NCBI GenBank assembly: GCA_025504975.1
Contig: JANUWI010000021.1
Coordinates: 372,001-436,000 of the forward strand
Length of the DNA: 64,000 nt
Source: Plenodomus lindquistii
Lineage: Eukaryota; Ascomycota; Dothideomycetes; Pleosporales; Leptosphaeriaceae
Direction: 5' to 3'
Of the stretch, positions 24,700 to 35,577 are shown one piece after another. The notes below the pieces were generated by a model. It did no database searches and was not told where the DNA came from. It saw only the letters and a program-made list of their open reading frames with translations. Position 1 is the stretch's first letter. The number at the start of each line of letters is the position of its first letter. The position numbers and the translations under genes are program-made.

Positions 24700-27600
24700 C
24701 TTTTTTTAGATTAACTTTAATGTACTTTTTTAGCATTTTAAATTCTTTTTCTAATAGTCTATAAATTAGTTTAAAAGTTAGTTACTTTTTTTTTTATAAA
24801 ATAATTCTATAATTTTAAAGCTTATATTTAGGTAATACTACTGCATTTATCTTTTTCTAAAAAAGTAGTTTAAATTTTTTATACTTTTTAGAGATTTCTA
24901 GAGTTACGCAGTTTTTTTTTATTTTTATTTATTAACCTAGTAGTACTTTACTAGTGTCTATAGAGTTAGACCTATATTATTTATAATTATTTTTATTTAA
25001 GTATTATTTTGTAATAATTTTTTCTATATTATATACTATAATTTATTTTTTATTTACTATTATATAATAATAATACGTAGGCTAGCTTATAGTTATATCT
25101 AATCTATAGTATTTAAATTAAAACGTTTTTAATCTCTAATTAATTCTAGAATTATATTTTATAAGCTAAAAAAGGCTAAAAATAATATTATATATTAAAA
25201 AGCTAAATACGTTAAAATCTATACGTTTTTAGTAATTTCTAATAATTAAGTCTAATCCTATTATTTTATATATAATTCTAGATTAACTAGGTATAGCCTT
25301 ACTATTAATTATATTTATAAAGTAAAGAATTTATTTTTTTAATAGATATAAACCTGCTATATACACTATACATATAAATATAAAGTTTATTTTATACTTT
25401 AAGTCTATTATAGCTGTTATAGTATATTTTTTAAGCTCTACTTTAAATTTAGTTAAGCCTATAGTTTCTACTACGTAGATAGAATATTTTATAGAGCTAG
25501 AGTATAGCGCTAGTCTAAAAAAACTTATTTTTAAATTTCTAAAAATATTTTTTATTTTTATACTTTTTATATTCTAGATTAAAGTATATATACTATATTT
25601 TATTATAATATATTCTATTAATAATAGTTTATATCTAGATACGTGCTCTATTATTATTAAAGTTTAGAAAATAGCTTTATACGCGTTTATTCTATAGATA
25701 TTTAGAGTAAATTTTATCTATATAGTTATATATTTAGTATGTATAGTAGTTAAATTAATATAAAAAGTATTCTATTTTTACTTTATCTAAATAGTAAATA
25801 GTATACATGTTATACGTATATAAACTCTATAATATACTACTATATTATTTATTTTATTAGTTATTTATATAGTTTAGACGCCTATTACTTTTACTTTATT
25901 AAGCACTCTAGCGCTTTAAAGTATTATTTTTTCTAGCTAGAGTATTGTTTATTCTATAGGCTTTTTTTTTAAATAGTAATTTTATATTATTCTAACCTAG
26001 TATACCTATAGTTTTTAGAAAACCTAGTTATTATAGTCTTTTCTATAGATAATCTACTAATTTATAGTATTTTTTAGCTATTATAGTACTTATACTATAA
26101 ACTCTTTATTATTAAGCGTATTTTATAGTTTTTATATTAATTTTTTAACGCAGCTGTTAATTATTGTAGTACTATTATTAATATCGCAGGTTAGCTATTC
26201 TATAAGCTATTAAATAGCTTTTTTTAAGCGTTTTTTTATATTACTAAATTTTTAATTCTATTATACTAGAATAGCTTATATTTATAGTAAAAGTGTAGCA
26301 GTTTAGTACTATAATTTAAACTTTTCTACTTTTTTCTATTTAGTATAGTATTTTTTTATAAATTTATATTTATTATTTAAGTTTTCTATATTTACTACTA
26401 AAGCTTTCTAATACTTTAGATATTATTAAACTTTTTTATTTAAAAAAGCTTCTTTTTACATGCAATTCTAGATTATAGTAATAGAAAGTAGTTTTTTATT
26501 TTTTATATTATCTAATAAGCTAATTAAAGTGTTAAAAATATCTAAGCAGCTTACTGCGCTATTAAAATTAAATAGTTTAATACTAGAGATAATTATCTAC
26601 TTATTTTTTATATTTTTATTAAGTACTTTAATTTATACTATATTAACCTAGCGTATAACCTTATTTTTAAACTAGTAGTTTTATATAAAGTAGCTTTTTT
26701 TACTATATTTATAGTATATTAGCGGCTTTCTACTAGACTGCTTTTAGTTACTTTTTTTTAGATAGATTTTTTTTTAATAATATTATTAATATATATAAGT
26801 TCTATACTATAGCTTTAGTAAATATTTTATTATATAGGTTAGTAGGCCTAATAAGTTTAAATAAACTAAACTTAACTATTTTTTAAACTATGTTTAAATA
26901 GATTTATAAACTAAAGTTCTAATTAAAACTATTTAGCTAATAGAATAATAGATTTTTAAATATATATAGATTTATATATATAAACTAAATAAAAATTATA
27001 ATTTTTTTAAGTAAAAAGCGTAATTAGTAGTTTAAAAAAAATAATAAAAAAATATTATTTTATAAAATACCTATATAGCTATACTAGCTAGCTATTTATT
27101 TAAAATACTAATAGTAATTATAGCCTAGTATAAACTAGAGTTTAAATAATTTAATATTATAAATATATTTATATACGTAGTAATAGACTAAATTATCTAT
27201 ATATATATACTAAAAGCTTATTAAAAAGCTAATATAATTTTATAAATTAATAAAGTATTATATAGCTTTAGAATTTTATTACTACTATAGTAAAAAGAGT
27301 TTATAATAACTCTATAGAAGCTTAGCTTTAAAGCTATACTATATAAGCTATACTACTTTATTAAAAGTAGTATTATTATTTTTTCTATATTAATAAAATT
27401 ATTAGAGCTTATATTATAGAATAGAACGAGTAAGCTACTAAAGTAATAAAAAAGCTAAAAAAAGTAGTATATAATTACTAGAGGGTATAACTTATAATAG
27501 TTTTTTAGAATAAAAATAATTTATAATTAAGCTTTACGCTAGATCTAACTCTTCTAGACTTTCTACTATAATAAAATTAGTTAACTAATTAATAATTAAA

Positions 27601-29074
27601 GAGTAGTTTATAATATTTTTATAGTAGCTACTAAACTATTACTATATAACAGCCTAGTAAGCTATATAGATATTAATAAATACTAATAAAAAATTAGATT
27701 ACTTTTTTTTATTATAGTTACTAGATAACTAGATATTTTATTTACTATATTATAACTAGTAAAGCACTTTACTAATTCTAGCTATAAATATTATAAAGCT
27801 ATAGACTAAATTTTAATATACTTTTAGAATACTAAATTAATTATATTATAAAAAGTAGTTTATACTTTTAAATTATAAGTAATACTTCTTTTACTAATAA
27901 TATATAAAATAGGAAAAACTTATAAAGCTATATAATTAAGCTATATAATAGGTCTATTACCTAGAAAGTAAATAAATAGAATATAGTAATAATATTAACT
28001 ACTAAAGCTAAACTACTTACTCTATTCTAAGTTACTAAAAAAGCTTTTTTTATATTAAAACTCTTTTAGAAGCTCTATATTAAAATTAAGCTAGAACTAA
28101 TTATTAATAAATATAATAATTAATAAACTATCTTACTATTTACTATAAAGGTATTAAAGTTTTAAACTAAGCTTTAATATATTAATATCTATAATTACTA
28201 GCTATAGTAGAAAGTATAATAATAATAGATAGATATATAGTATATATAGTTATTAGAAATAATTATAGATAGCTTTATAAAGGCTCTACTAAAAAAATAA
28301 TAAAAAAAATTCTTTTATTAACTTAGATTTATTAAAGCTAAAACGCTTTTAACGCTAATAAATAAAAGTCTAATTAAAGAAATCTAATAGTAACTAGACT
28401 ACTTTTTAATAACTCTTTAGAAAAAAGGTTTTAGCTAGTAATAGCTTCTAGACTAAAAAAACTATATTAGATTAATAAAGTTATTCTAAAACTAATAAAT
28501 AAGTAGAGTATAGAGTACACTAGTATACTCTATAGCTAATATAATATAACTAGCTTTCTAAAAAATACCTAAAAGATATATAATTAATTATTTAAATTAT
28601 TATTAAAGTTATTAATATTTTATATACTTATAATTATACTATATATCTAATAATACTAAAGTATATTATAAAGGTTTTAGTTTAATATATATTTATTACT
28701 ATTCTATTATTAATTTTACTATCTTTACTTCTAGATTTAATAGTTTCTATTTAAATTATATATATTAGTAAGTAAAATATTAAATTTACTTTTCTAATAT
28801 AAAAACTATTACAATAAACTTTTTTATATAAACTAATATAATATATTAAAATTCATAAGTATTTAAATTAGTATATAAAATACTTTAATACTATTTACTT
28901 TTATTAATTATAATAATTTTTAAATATCTTAATTTTTTTATAAATAGTTATTAGTTTTATTTATATAATAATCTAGATAATAAATAATTATTTTAATAAA
29001 ATTTATAGTTTATACTATACTATATAAATTTTAGTTTAATAGTATTTTATATTTACCTATAAAATATATACCTA
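24700..29074 (+). mobile_element. Ty1/Copia-type relic, ends not found
   Basis: Heavily RIP-mutated DNA whose only firm landmark is the C-terminal RNase H domain at about 27,960-28,300. Upstream RT and integrase are expected but could not be read with confidence. The stretch from about 28,450 to the pogo element at 29,077 would hold the 3' LTR; no matching 5' LTR was found. The left limit given is arbitrary. Confidence 0.45.
27960..28300 (+). pseudogene. Copia Pol C-terminal RNase H relic
   Basis: The plus-strand frame reads NIVIILTTKAKLLTLFQVTKKA, matching the family motif 'VALSTTEAEYxAxxxAxKEA' of Ty1/Copia RNase H. It continues with a segment typical of the '(D)NQxxIxL' region, and near 28,261 reads IIDSFIKALLKK, the degraded form of the family's closing 'ADxLTKAL' motif. 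These two motifs in this order and spacing are characteristic of Copia rather than Gypsy. Stops are TAA/TAG only. Confidence 0.75.
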
Positions 29075-29076
29075 TA

Positions 29077-30936
29077 ATATACTTTATAGGTAAATAGCTA
29101 CTATAAATAAATAGCTAGGCTCTACTAAAACTCTACTAAAATATACTTTTAAAATAGTACTATATAATAAATAATAATAGTATATAGAGATTATAGTAAC
29201 CTAATCTATTTAGAAATATACTTTATTCTTTTTATATATATACGCACGTTATATTTACCTTTACTCTAGTATTTATAGTGCTATTAGATAGGTTTACTTC
29301 TTTTAGTATATACTTTTTTTAATACTTTTTTTCTATTACTATATACTATAAACTCTTTTTAAGTTATTAAATATAGGCTTTTATTAACTATAAAAGTACT
29401 CTATTTCTATACCTACTTTTTTTATATAATTTATATTATATAGTAGTTTTATTTACTATTTAAAGCTTAGTAATCTAGTTATATATTAATACTATTTAAT
29501 ACATAATTAGTACTATATTTTTATTTAACTTTTAAAATATATTAACTATAGTAGCTAGTAAGCTATTTATATACTTTTAAATTCTTTTTTTAAAAAACTT
29601 TAATTATTACCTAAATTATAAAGTATTATTTAGAGTCTAGAAGTACTAGAGTTTATTATTAATAGTAGAGAGTAATAGCGTATATAGTTTAATATTAAAG
29701 CTAAATATTATAGCTTTAAGTTATAAAAAACTAAGTCTATACTTTAAAAGCCTCTTTAGATATTACTTTAAATAATAGTAGTATTAAAAGTAATAATAAA
29801 GTATAGTAAAAACTTAATTTTAGTAATATAATTAATGTAGTTATATATTCGATTTTTAGATTAGTAGGTATATATTTTTTTTAAAGTATAAAATAACTAA
29901 TATTAAATAGCTATAAAAGGTATAATAAATAAAAATATATATAAAAAGTTATAATTTTATACTTTTTATAGTACTAGTAGAATTTAAATAAGTTATAGCT
30001 TTTATAACTATTAACTATAAATAGATATACTTTACTAATAGTATACTTTTTTATATATTTATTAAAGTACTTTAATTAGTCTAGACTAACCTAATTATCT
30101 ATCTAGCTATTTTTAGAGACTATAAAAGCCTAGTTTTAATGTAAACTAGACTTTTTATACTAGGTAGAGCGGTAATACTTACTAGTAAAAATAATAAATG
30201 AAAATAGTCTATTTTATTATATTAATACTCTAGATTACTATAGTTTATTTCTAGTTACTTTACTATATAAATTTTATATACTTTTAATAGTTAGTATTTA
30301 TAATAACTACTTTAAATAATATAATACCTATTATAAAGCCTATTTTATTAAAATTATAGATATTTTTATTCTAGATACTATACTTAGCTTTAGTATTTTT
30401 TATAAACTAGAACTAGTTATTAATAACTAATAGATTTTTATAAAAGGCTTTTTTATAATTATATTTATAATTAAACTTTACTTTAAATTTAAACTAATAT
30501 TTAATAAAGGTTATCGCCTAGTTTTTACTAGTAGTAGAGTTATAGTACTAGGCTTTAAATAAAAAATCTACTATATTTTTAACTATAGTAAACTAGTATA
30601 GAAATTCTTTTATAGTAAAGTTAAATATATATTTAATAATTACCTCTTTTTAAGTTTTAAATAGCTTTATTAAATTAGATTTATAGTTATATTATAGAGT
30701 AGTACTAGCGCGTTATTATTATAGAGTTTTTTCTAGAACTTTATAAATTATAGTAGCTTTTAAAATAGTTAATATTATATTTTATTAGATAGTCTATAAT
30801 ATAAGCTATATTTAAAATTTAATCTAAAACTTTTTTATATTATTACTTTAAAATATTAATAGTAGTATAAAGTTTAGTAAAGTTTTAATAAAGTCTAGCT
30901 ATTTATCTATACTAGCTACTTACCTATAAAGTATAT
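29077..30936 (-). mobile_element. pogo/Fot1-like DNA transposon, copy C1
   Basis: A 1,860-bp element with terminal inverted repeats of about 25 bp (left ATATACTTTATAGGTAAATA, right its imperfect complement ending CCTATAAAGTATAT). TA duplications flank it at 29,075-29,076 and 30,937-30,938. The minus strand carries a DDE_1-type (pogo/Tigger/Fot1) transposase, degraded by TAA/TAG. The clearest reading of the protein is in copy C3 (62,270 onward), to which this copy aligns in reverse orientation. Homologous copies lie at 43,219 and 62,270. Confidence 0.85.
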
Positions 30937-30938
30937 TA

Positions 30939-31265
30939 TATTTAAAAGAAATTTATAGTATATAGTAACTAATAAAGTTTAAAAGTTTTAATAAGTTTTA
31001 CTTTATATACTTTACTTTTTCTATAGTATTATATACATTTATTTTTTATATTTTTTTACTTTATAGATATAAAATATATTTAGAGGTTATATTTTTATAT
31101 ATTTCTATATACTAATAATTTTTTTTAATACCTTTTTATACTTTATATTTCTAAACTATTATATTCTTAAATAGTTAATAGTAATATCTAATTTTATTTT
31201 TAAATAGTATAATAAAGCTTTATATTTCTATACTACTATTATATTGCCTATAAGTAACTATTACA
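30939..31265. other. RIP-mutated spacer next to the gene island
   Basis: AT-rich, no ORF, no recognised repeat. Base composition changes sharply to about 50% GC near 31,270. Confidence 0.7.
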
Positions 31266-31470
31266 CTATTTAGCTACGAAGGCTTAGGTATTTTACGCTA
31301 GACATTCGAGCAGGGGATGAGAGTAGTCGCGGCTTGGCGATTTACGAAAACCCCGCCACCCGCATTTTCGCTCTCGGAACGCACGGACACTCCATTCCTC
31401 GCTTTCGTCGTAACGTCTATGCCACAATTCCTCCTCGTACGTTTGCCACATCGTGATCCGCCAAAAAGCA

Positions 31471-32598
31471 ATGAGCAACAAGCGTACTAGAAGAGACCGC
31501 CTCGCGGGCTTGGTTTCGAGCGGAGATTGGACAGATGATTCAGAGCCAGAAACAGAGCTGGTTCAATCTGGGTTGTCTCCTGAAGAACCTGTAACAGGAG
31601 GATCAGCTCAGAGAACAACAAAGCCCGAAACAACGGCGCGAAATGGTCGCAAAGGCTCCTGGAACTGCGGCTGCCGTGGATTCCTCTTGTTATTCACAGC
31701 CATATTGGCAGTCGTAGTTAGTGTCGTCGCAAATTACCGCCAAAGCCCACCTTGCGACTATTTCTGTCCATGCAGCACCATTCCGGGTGCGATTGAACGA
31801 AGCTCATTGCAGACGCCGGGAAACTTTACAGGGCTTTCCGCGATGGTGGAACAAGGAAGATTTCTCCTTGGGACCTTGTCCGACTTGCCCCGCGACGATA
31901 TTATCGACAAGCATATACGCGCGGTCAATAGTACCGTGGAGTGTATCGACTGCTGGCGACAGCAGCTTGCAGACTTTATGGAGCGAGGGAGAGACCTTCT
32001 TGAGCAGTATAGGCTCGAGATCGAAACCGCAATTCCACAACCCGTCCAGTGTGTACATGGATACTTCTGTTCTAAGATATGCCCGAACAGTAGAGCGTCC
32101 GATGCAACGCCTACAGCGCTCTCCAGCTCCATCAAATCAGGCATTGTCAACATTGCATTGGAAACCATTCTGCAGCTTTACGAACAACAAGAGGTCACAC
32201 CCATCTCCAAGAACTGTGACAGACTAGGCAATCTCATCCAGTTTCAACATGACACAAGCGTCGAAGCTACAAGCTTCCTCGAGCAGCGAATTCCTGCAGG
32301 AAACAGAGCTGTAAACGAAACAGCAAACCAGGTGATACGAACATATCTCAGTAGTAGTAGGGGGTTATTCGAAAAGTGGCAGGCAGAGCTTGCAGTGGTA
32401 CTCCAGCCAACATGCGCCCGTACCCAAGATGGGTATACGAGGGTATCGGAACGGCTGCAATTGCGCAAGCAACATACTGCTCAGCAGGACACGCCTTCGG
32501 AAGCTCTGCACTATGTGGAAGACATCTGGGCATGGATTACCTCGGCGGCCAAGGTTGGCAAGGATGGGTTCGACGTCACACAGCGCGCCACGATGTAA
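31471..32598 (+). CDS. Type II membrane protein with Cys-rich extracellular domain, unknown
   Basis: 375 residues from the first in-frame ATG (MSNKRTRRDR); the frame is open a little further upstream but only from a GTG. Residues 1-69 are polar and basic, with no signal peptide. A single hydrophobic segment (GFLLLFTAILAVVVSVVA, about 71-88) is followed by a large C-terminal domain, so a type II topology is likely with the C-terminus outside or in the lumen. That domain has ten Cys, including a cluster CDYFCPC just after the membrane, a CxxC at 158-161 and others at 194-204, 249 and 315. It also has three N-glycosylation sequons (NFT, NST, NET near 118, 153, 282). The rest looks helical. I recognise no family. 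The ORF is intact and unaffected by RIP although RIP-mutated DNA lies only about 200 bp upstream. Unseen introns cannot be excluded. Confidence 0.75.
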   Translation: MSNKRTRRDRLAGLVSSGDWTDDSEPETELVQSGLSPEEPVTGGSAQRTTKPETTARNGRKGSWNCGCRGFLLLFTAILAVVVSVVANYRQSPPCDYFCPCSTIPGAIERSSLQTPGNFTGLSAMVEQGRFLLGTLSDLPRDDIIDKHIRAVNSTVECIDCWRQQLADFMERGRDLLEQYRLEIETAIPQPVQCVHGYFCSKICPNSRASDATPTALSSSIKSGIVNIALETILQLYEQQEVTPISKNCDRLGNLIQFQHDTSVEATSFLEQRIPAGNRAVNETANQVIRTYLSSSRGLFEKWQAELAVVLQPTCARTQDGYTRVSERLQLRKQHTAQQDTPSEALHYVEDIWAWITSAAKVGKDGFDVTQRATM

Positions 32599-32620
32599 GA
32601 TGATCCAACCAGGGCAGGGC

Positions 32621-32628
32621 GTATATAG
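32621..32628 (+). promoter_or_regulatory. Possible TATA element upstream of the 32,841 gene
   Basis: GTATATAG in the 242-bp gap between the first two genes, 213 bp before the ATG at 32,841. An inverted CCAAT (ATTGG) lies about 40 bp downstream. No experimental support; weak. Confidence 0.3.
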
Positions 32629-32840
32629 TCTGTGCCGCGTTGCGATGGGCGTTCATCTTTTGATTGGTTGCCCACGCGTGTGCTCTTTTCACTCCGTCGC
32701 ATCCTGTCATCTCGCTTCACTCATTGACGTTAGACCCTTGAATGCTACAATGACGAGGTCTCATCTGCCTGACCCTTCTTAAAGCAAGTCCCGCTACAAT
32801 AAGGCGTACTAAATCTATTCGGTTCCTTCGTTCTTTGGCC

Positions 32841-33934
32841 ATGGCTAGCTCGACCGGACCCCAGACCAACACAATCATTGCAGAACTCCGCGAAGCTTAT
32901 GATATCCAGCAAACGAAGGTCAATGACAACAGCGAAAGATTCAAAGCCTTACTCGAAAAAATCGGACCCGCTTCGACTGACGATGATCACGTCAAGAGCC
33001 TCAAGGAACTTTTGGAGCAGTCCGAGAAAGCGAGGGATGATCAGAATCAGTTAATCGAAACCCTGATCAAAATCAATGACTACCATTCGCGTATTCCCGA
33101 GGTTGCATTGGAATGGCGGGAGCTTTTCGCGAAGAACCGTGCCCGGCTGCCAGATGACGTCCAATTCCAGGCCGACATAATCTTGGCCTCCATGAGCAGT
33201 GCCAAGGGCCAACATTTGCCTGGTCTGGCTATCGAGGAGCTGATGGCGAAGATGGACCAGGAAAGCTCCACTTGGGCAGAAGATCAGAAGCAGCTGGCAC
33301 GTCTAAGTGAGTGGCCTCTCCCACGTTAAGCTACCCAAGAAAGTCTTTCTACCATGAAAAGCTACACAACTTCACAATCGGCTTCAATACAAAGGCTCTA
33401 ATACTCACGCGATCAGAGAGTGTCACTCATACCACTTCCCGGCTTCTCTCCGACCTCACGTATTTCGCGCTATGTTTCTGGGAGAAGTGCAGCATACTGG
33501 AGGAATCAAGCAACACGAAAGAAAAACTAGCCTATCGAATGGGCCCCTATTACGTCCATGTCCTACACAGCTTGGCAGAGATCTATCCTGTGCTCTCATC
33601 AGGAGCACTCGATGAACACGAGATCTCTCCATCACAGCTGCCAACACTCGAGCCCGTGGACCTTGCACTAATAGACGACATAAGAGATTTCGATGACGAG
33701 CACAAGAGAACCATAGCGAGGCTCAAGAAGACCGCCTCTGGGGTTACTAAAGATGATGACGATTATAAGAGAACAAAACGAGAGCAATTTCAGCGGGGAA
33801 TACGCACAGTTATAATTCCACTGCTGAAACCGGGTTCAAAAGCACTAATCGCTCTGTCCAAAGGGCTCACTCCAGAGGAGGTCAAAGCCATTGTCGTGGA
33901 CGATCCGGAAGCCCTTGTCGAGCACGAACCGTGA
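32841..33934 (+). CDS. Hypothetical cytosolic helical protein, one intron
   Basis: Two exons, 32,841-33,306 and 33,417-33,934, join in frame to give 327 residues (466 + 518 nt = 328 codons with stop). The start is the ATG in GGCCATGG; the frame upstream opens only with TTG. No signal peptide or membrane segment. The first 150 residues are strongly helical and charged, with likely coiled coil (for example KSLKELLEQSEKARDDQNQL). The middle has a more hydrophobic stretch (LTYFALCFWEKC), and the C-terminus is acidic/basic mixed with a DDDDYKR segment and ends EHEP. I recognise no domain. It lies 242 bp after the membrane-protein gene on the same strand and is convergent with the secreted-protein gene at 34,116. 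No RIP signs. Confidence 0.72.
33307..33416 (+). other. Spliceosomal intron (110 nt)
   Basis: Donor GTGAGT at 33,307, acceptor CAG ending at 33,416 and a branch-point-like CTAAT about 15-20 nt before it. Without removal the upstream frame ends within 8 codons. With removal exon 1 leaves one base (A) that joins AG of exon 2 to make Lys, and the frame stays open to 33,934. Confidence 0.75.
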
Positions 33935-34115
33935 TACCGCGCGAGCAGGCTGCGTGGTGAAACGACCCATATTGTACTTCTCTAGAACTGATCGCAACAA
34001 TCCGATTTTACCTTGAGCTAGCGTTGAAATACACTCACCAATCATATCCCGTGATGCATACAGACAGCACGAATTCACCAGCCCTGCGATCGGCGTAGTT
34101 TCACTCATGATCCAA
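33935..34115. other. Convergent intergenic region
   Basis: 181 bp between the stop codons of the convergent genes at 32,841 (+) and 34,116 (-). It should hold both 3' ends; no clear AATAAA signal is seen. Confidence 0.5.
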
Positions 34116-35096
34116 TCAATCGGTGCGCATGACAGCTTGTTCCTGAACACCAGCACGTACAAGGTGTCCAATGCAATCGACGACCTGAATAGGCTTATAA
34201 CGCTTTTCGTCTGGGCCCCAGATGAGATCATTGTACTGGACCATCCTGTCATCCGGCGCTGTTGCACTCGGTCCTAAGCCCTCCACCACTTTGGTCTCCT
34301 CTTTGTGTCTCATATCACGCTCGAGATGATCCTTCCACTTGACAATTTCCGCGTGTGATTTCGCAACCGTAGTAATGTAATACCCAGCGACAAGTCGGTA
34401 GTCCTGCGCAAGTTGGTCCGCCCACTTTCGCAATCCAACTAGGTCGTTCATGTAGGTTTCGGTGCCGGTGAGTCCCGAGAGCAATTTTGGCGTGCAGCTG
34501 AGGAACCCGTACGATAAGCATGGAGCTCTGTTCGCTGGCTTGTCCCACACTTCTCGAGCGGCTTCTCGGGCAGCCCCAATGATAAGGGCTTGGGTTTCCA
34601 TCAGGGGCATGAAGTGGGCACGCGATGCATGCCTGACAAAGCTGCCGTACTTGGCTTCCACCTCCGTGACCCAGCGGAGCAGATTTCCATCTCCGTGTAG
34701 TCCTTCCTCGAGGAGCGCGTCCCGGCTCGACATGATGGGCTCTTCCATCATACGTCTTTGCAGCTGTTCCTCCGCGATGGCTTGTTGTAATGCCTCGTAG
34801 GTTTTCTTGGCGCGTGCAAAGTGTGGATGCACTTCAGGATATCCAGGCAACGCGTCGTATGACCACATTAACGAAAATGTACGCGTTATATTGGCCTCCA
34901 GTGCTTTGTCAATTTTTTCCATCTTTTGCAGGATGTATGCAACATCTGTGAGCACATGTTGCTGCCAGCGTGGGGGTTGACAGTCGAAAGGGTAATCTGG
35001 ACATTTAGACATGGAACCAACCGGGACGGTGAAGTGGAAGAGTAAGTAGAGGCAGAGGCAGAGGCAACGGAGAAGGTAGAACATGGCGGCGCCCAT
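34116..35096 (-). CDS. Predicted secreted protein, unknown family
   Basis: 326 residues from the only early ATG of the frame (MGAAMFYLLR); the 42 codons upstream open only from TTG. Residues 1-28 look like a signal peptide: a hydrophobic core LLRCLCLCLYLLFHF, then VPVGS as a probable cleavage region. The mature protein of about 298 residues has five Cys (about 32, 39, 193, 201, 308), with pairs CPDYPFDC at its N-terminus and CLSYGFLSC in the middle. It has one sequon (NIT, about 69) and long amphipathic helices (for example EALQQAIAEEQLQRRMMEE). No transmembrane segment after the signal peptide. No family recognised. It is transcribed away from the gene at 35,578, sharing the promoter region. 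A secreted, family-less protein in an island inside RIP-mutated DNA is the classical setting of fungal effectors, but that role is inference only. Confidence 0.72.
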   Translation of the reverse strand: MGAAMFYLLRCLCLCLYLLFHFTVPVGSMSKCPDYPFDCQPPRWQQHVLTDVAYILQKMEKIDKALEANITRTFSLMWSYDALPGYPEVHPHFARAKKTYEALQQAIAEEQLQRRMMEEPIMSSRDALLEEGLHGDGNLLRWVTEVEAKYGSFVRHASRAHFMPLMETQALIIGAAREAAREVWDKPANRAPCLSYGFLSCTPKLLSGLTGTETYMNDLVGLRKWADQLAQDYRLVAGYYITTVAKSHAEIVKWKDHLERDMRHKEETKVVEGLGPSATAPDDRMVQYNDLIWGPDEKRYKPIQVVDCIGHLVRAGVQEQAVMRTD

Positions 35097-35577
35097 CGTT
35101 TTGGGGATAGTCTTTGCTGTTGGTTGAGCCAGCCGTCTGCGGGTAAGAGGGCGAATGGTCCAGGGGTATTGAGTTGTCTGTATAGCTAGGGACTTGAAGC
35201 GGAGGAGGAAGGGAAGTAACAAGTAGGAAGAGAGTATGCGGACGAATCAGCGTGATCCAGCGATTCGCAGTCAAACTAAACTAGCCCGATTGGGACAGTT
35301 GTTTGCTACCCTTCAACACTGTGTCTGTTGTCCTTTGACGACCGTCTTGTGCAGATTCTTTCACACAGGCTGGTAAGATCTTTATCGCATTGTCTACTAC
35401 ACACCCAGCCGTTTGTTCGTGGGCTGTGCCCCGCTCAACGCTACATCTGTCACTGAATATATAAAGCAGAACGGTACCCACAATTGCTCCATCCATCTTC
35501 GATACTTTTAAGCAGTTTCTACTCACGATTACGCACCGTCTCCATTCGCCCCCAGTACACCTGCTCCCCAGGCTACC
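35097..35577. promoter_or_regulatory. Shared divergent promoter region
   Basis: 481 bp between the start codons of the divergent genes at 35,096 (-) and 35,578 (+). The right side has a TATA box at 35,458 and pyrimidine-rich sequence before the ATG. A TATA box for the minus-strand gene is not evident. Confidence 0.55.
35458..35465 (+). promoter_or_regulatory. TATA box of the 35,578 gene
   Basis: TATATAAA, a full consensus match in otherwise balanced sequence, 113 bp before the ATG, which itself sits in a good context (CTACCATGG). Confidence 0.6.

Larger units (their letters stand above)
14569..24700. other. Long RIP-mutated stretch, unassigned
   Basis: About 10 kb of TpA-rich DNA with no ORF. 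Some plus-strand stretches (for example 18.9-20.7 kb) read as fairly protein-like sequence interrupted only by TAA/TAG, with few Gln-equivalents. They probably derive from a large transposon or repeat gene, but I found no RT, transposase or helicase motif I would trust. CpG-containing words such as GCGC persist throughout. Confidence 0.6.

Noticed and set aside
27200..27420. Candidate Copia RT 'LYGLKQ' region.
   Set aside because: The reading lacks the expected Trp-derived TAG and the catalytic box; only the downstream RNase H motifs were accepted.
31721..32227. 168-codon plus-strand frame inside the first gene, and minus-strand frames at 31,758-32,168 and 32,244-32,468.
   Set aside because: Out-of-frame shadows of the 375-residue gene without independent start context or domain features.
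33845..34267. 140-codon minus-strand frame overlapping the ends of the two convergent genes.
   Set aside because: Begins inside the secreted-protein gene in another frame and runs opposite the last exon of the plus-strand gene. No convincing splice sites connect it to the secreted-protein frame.
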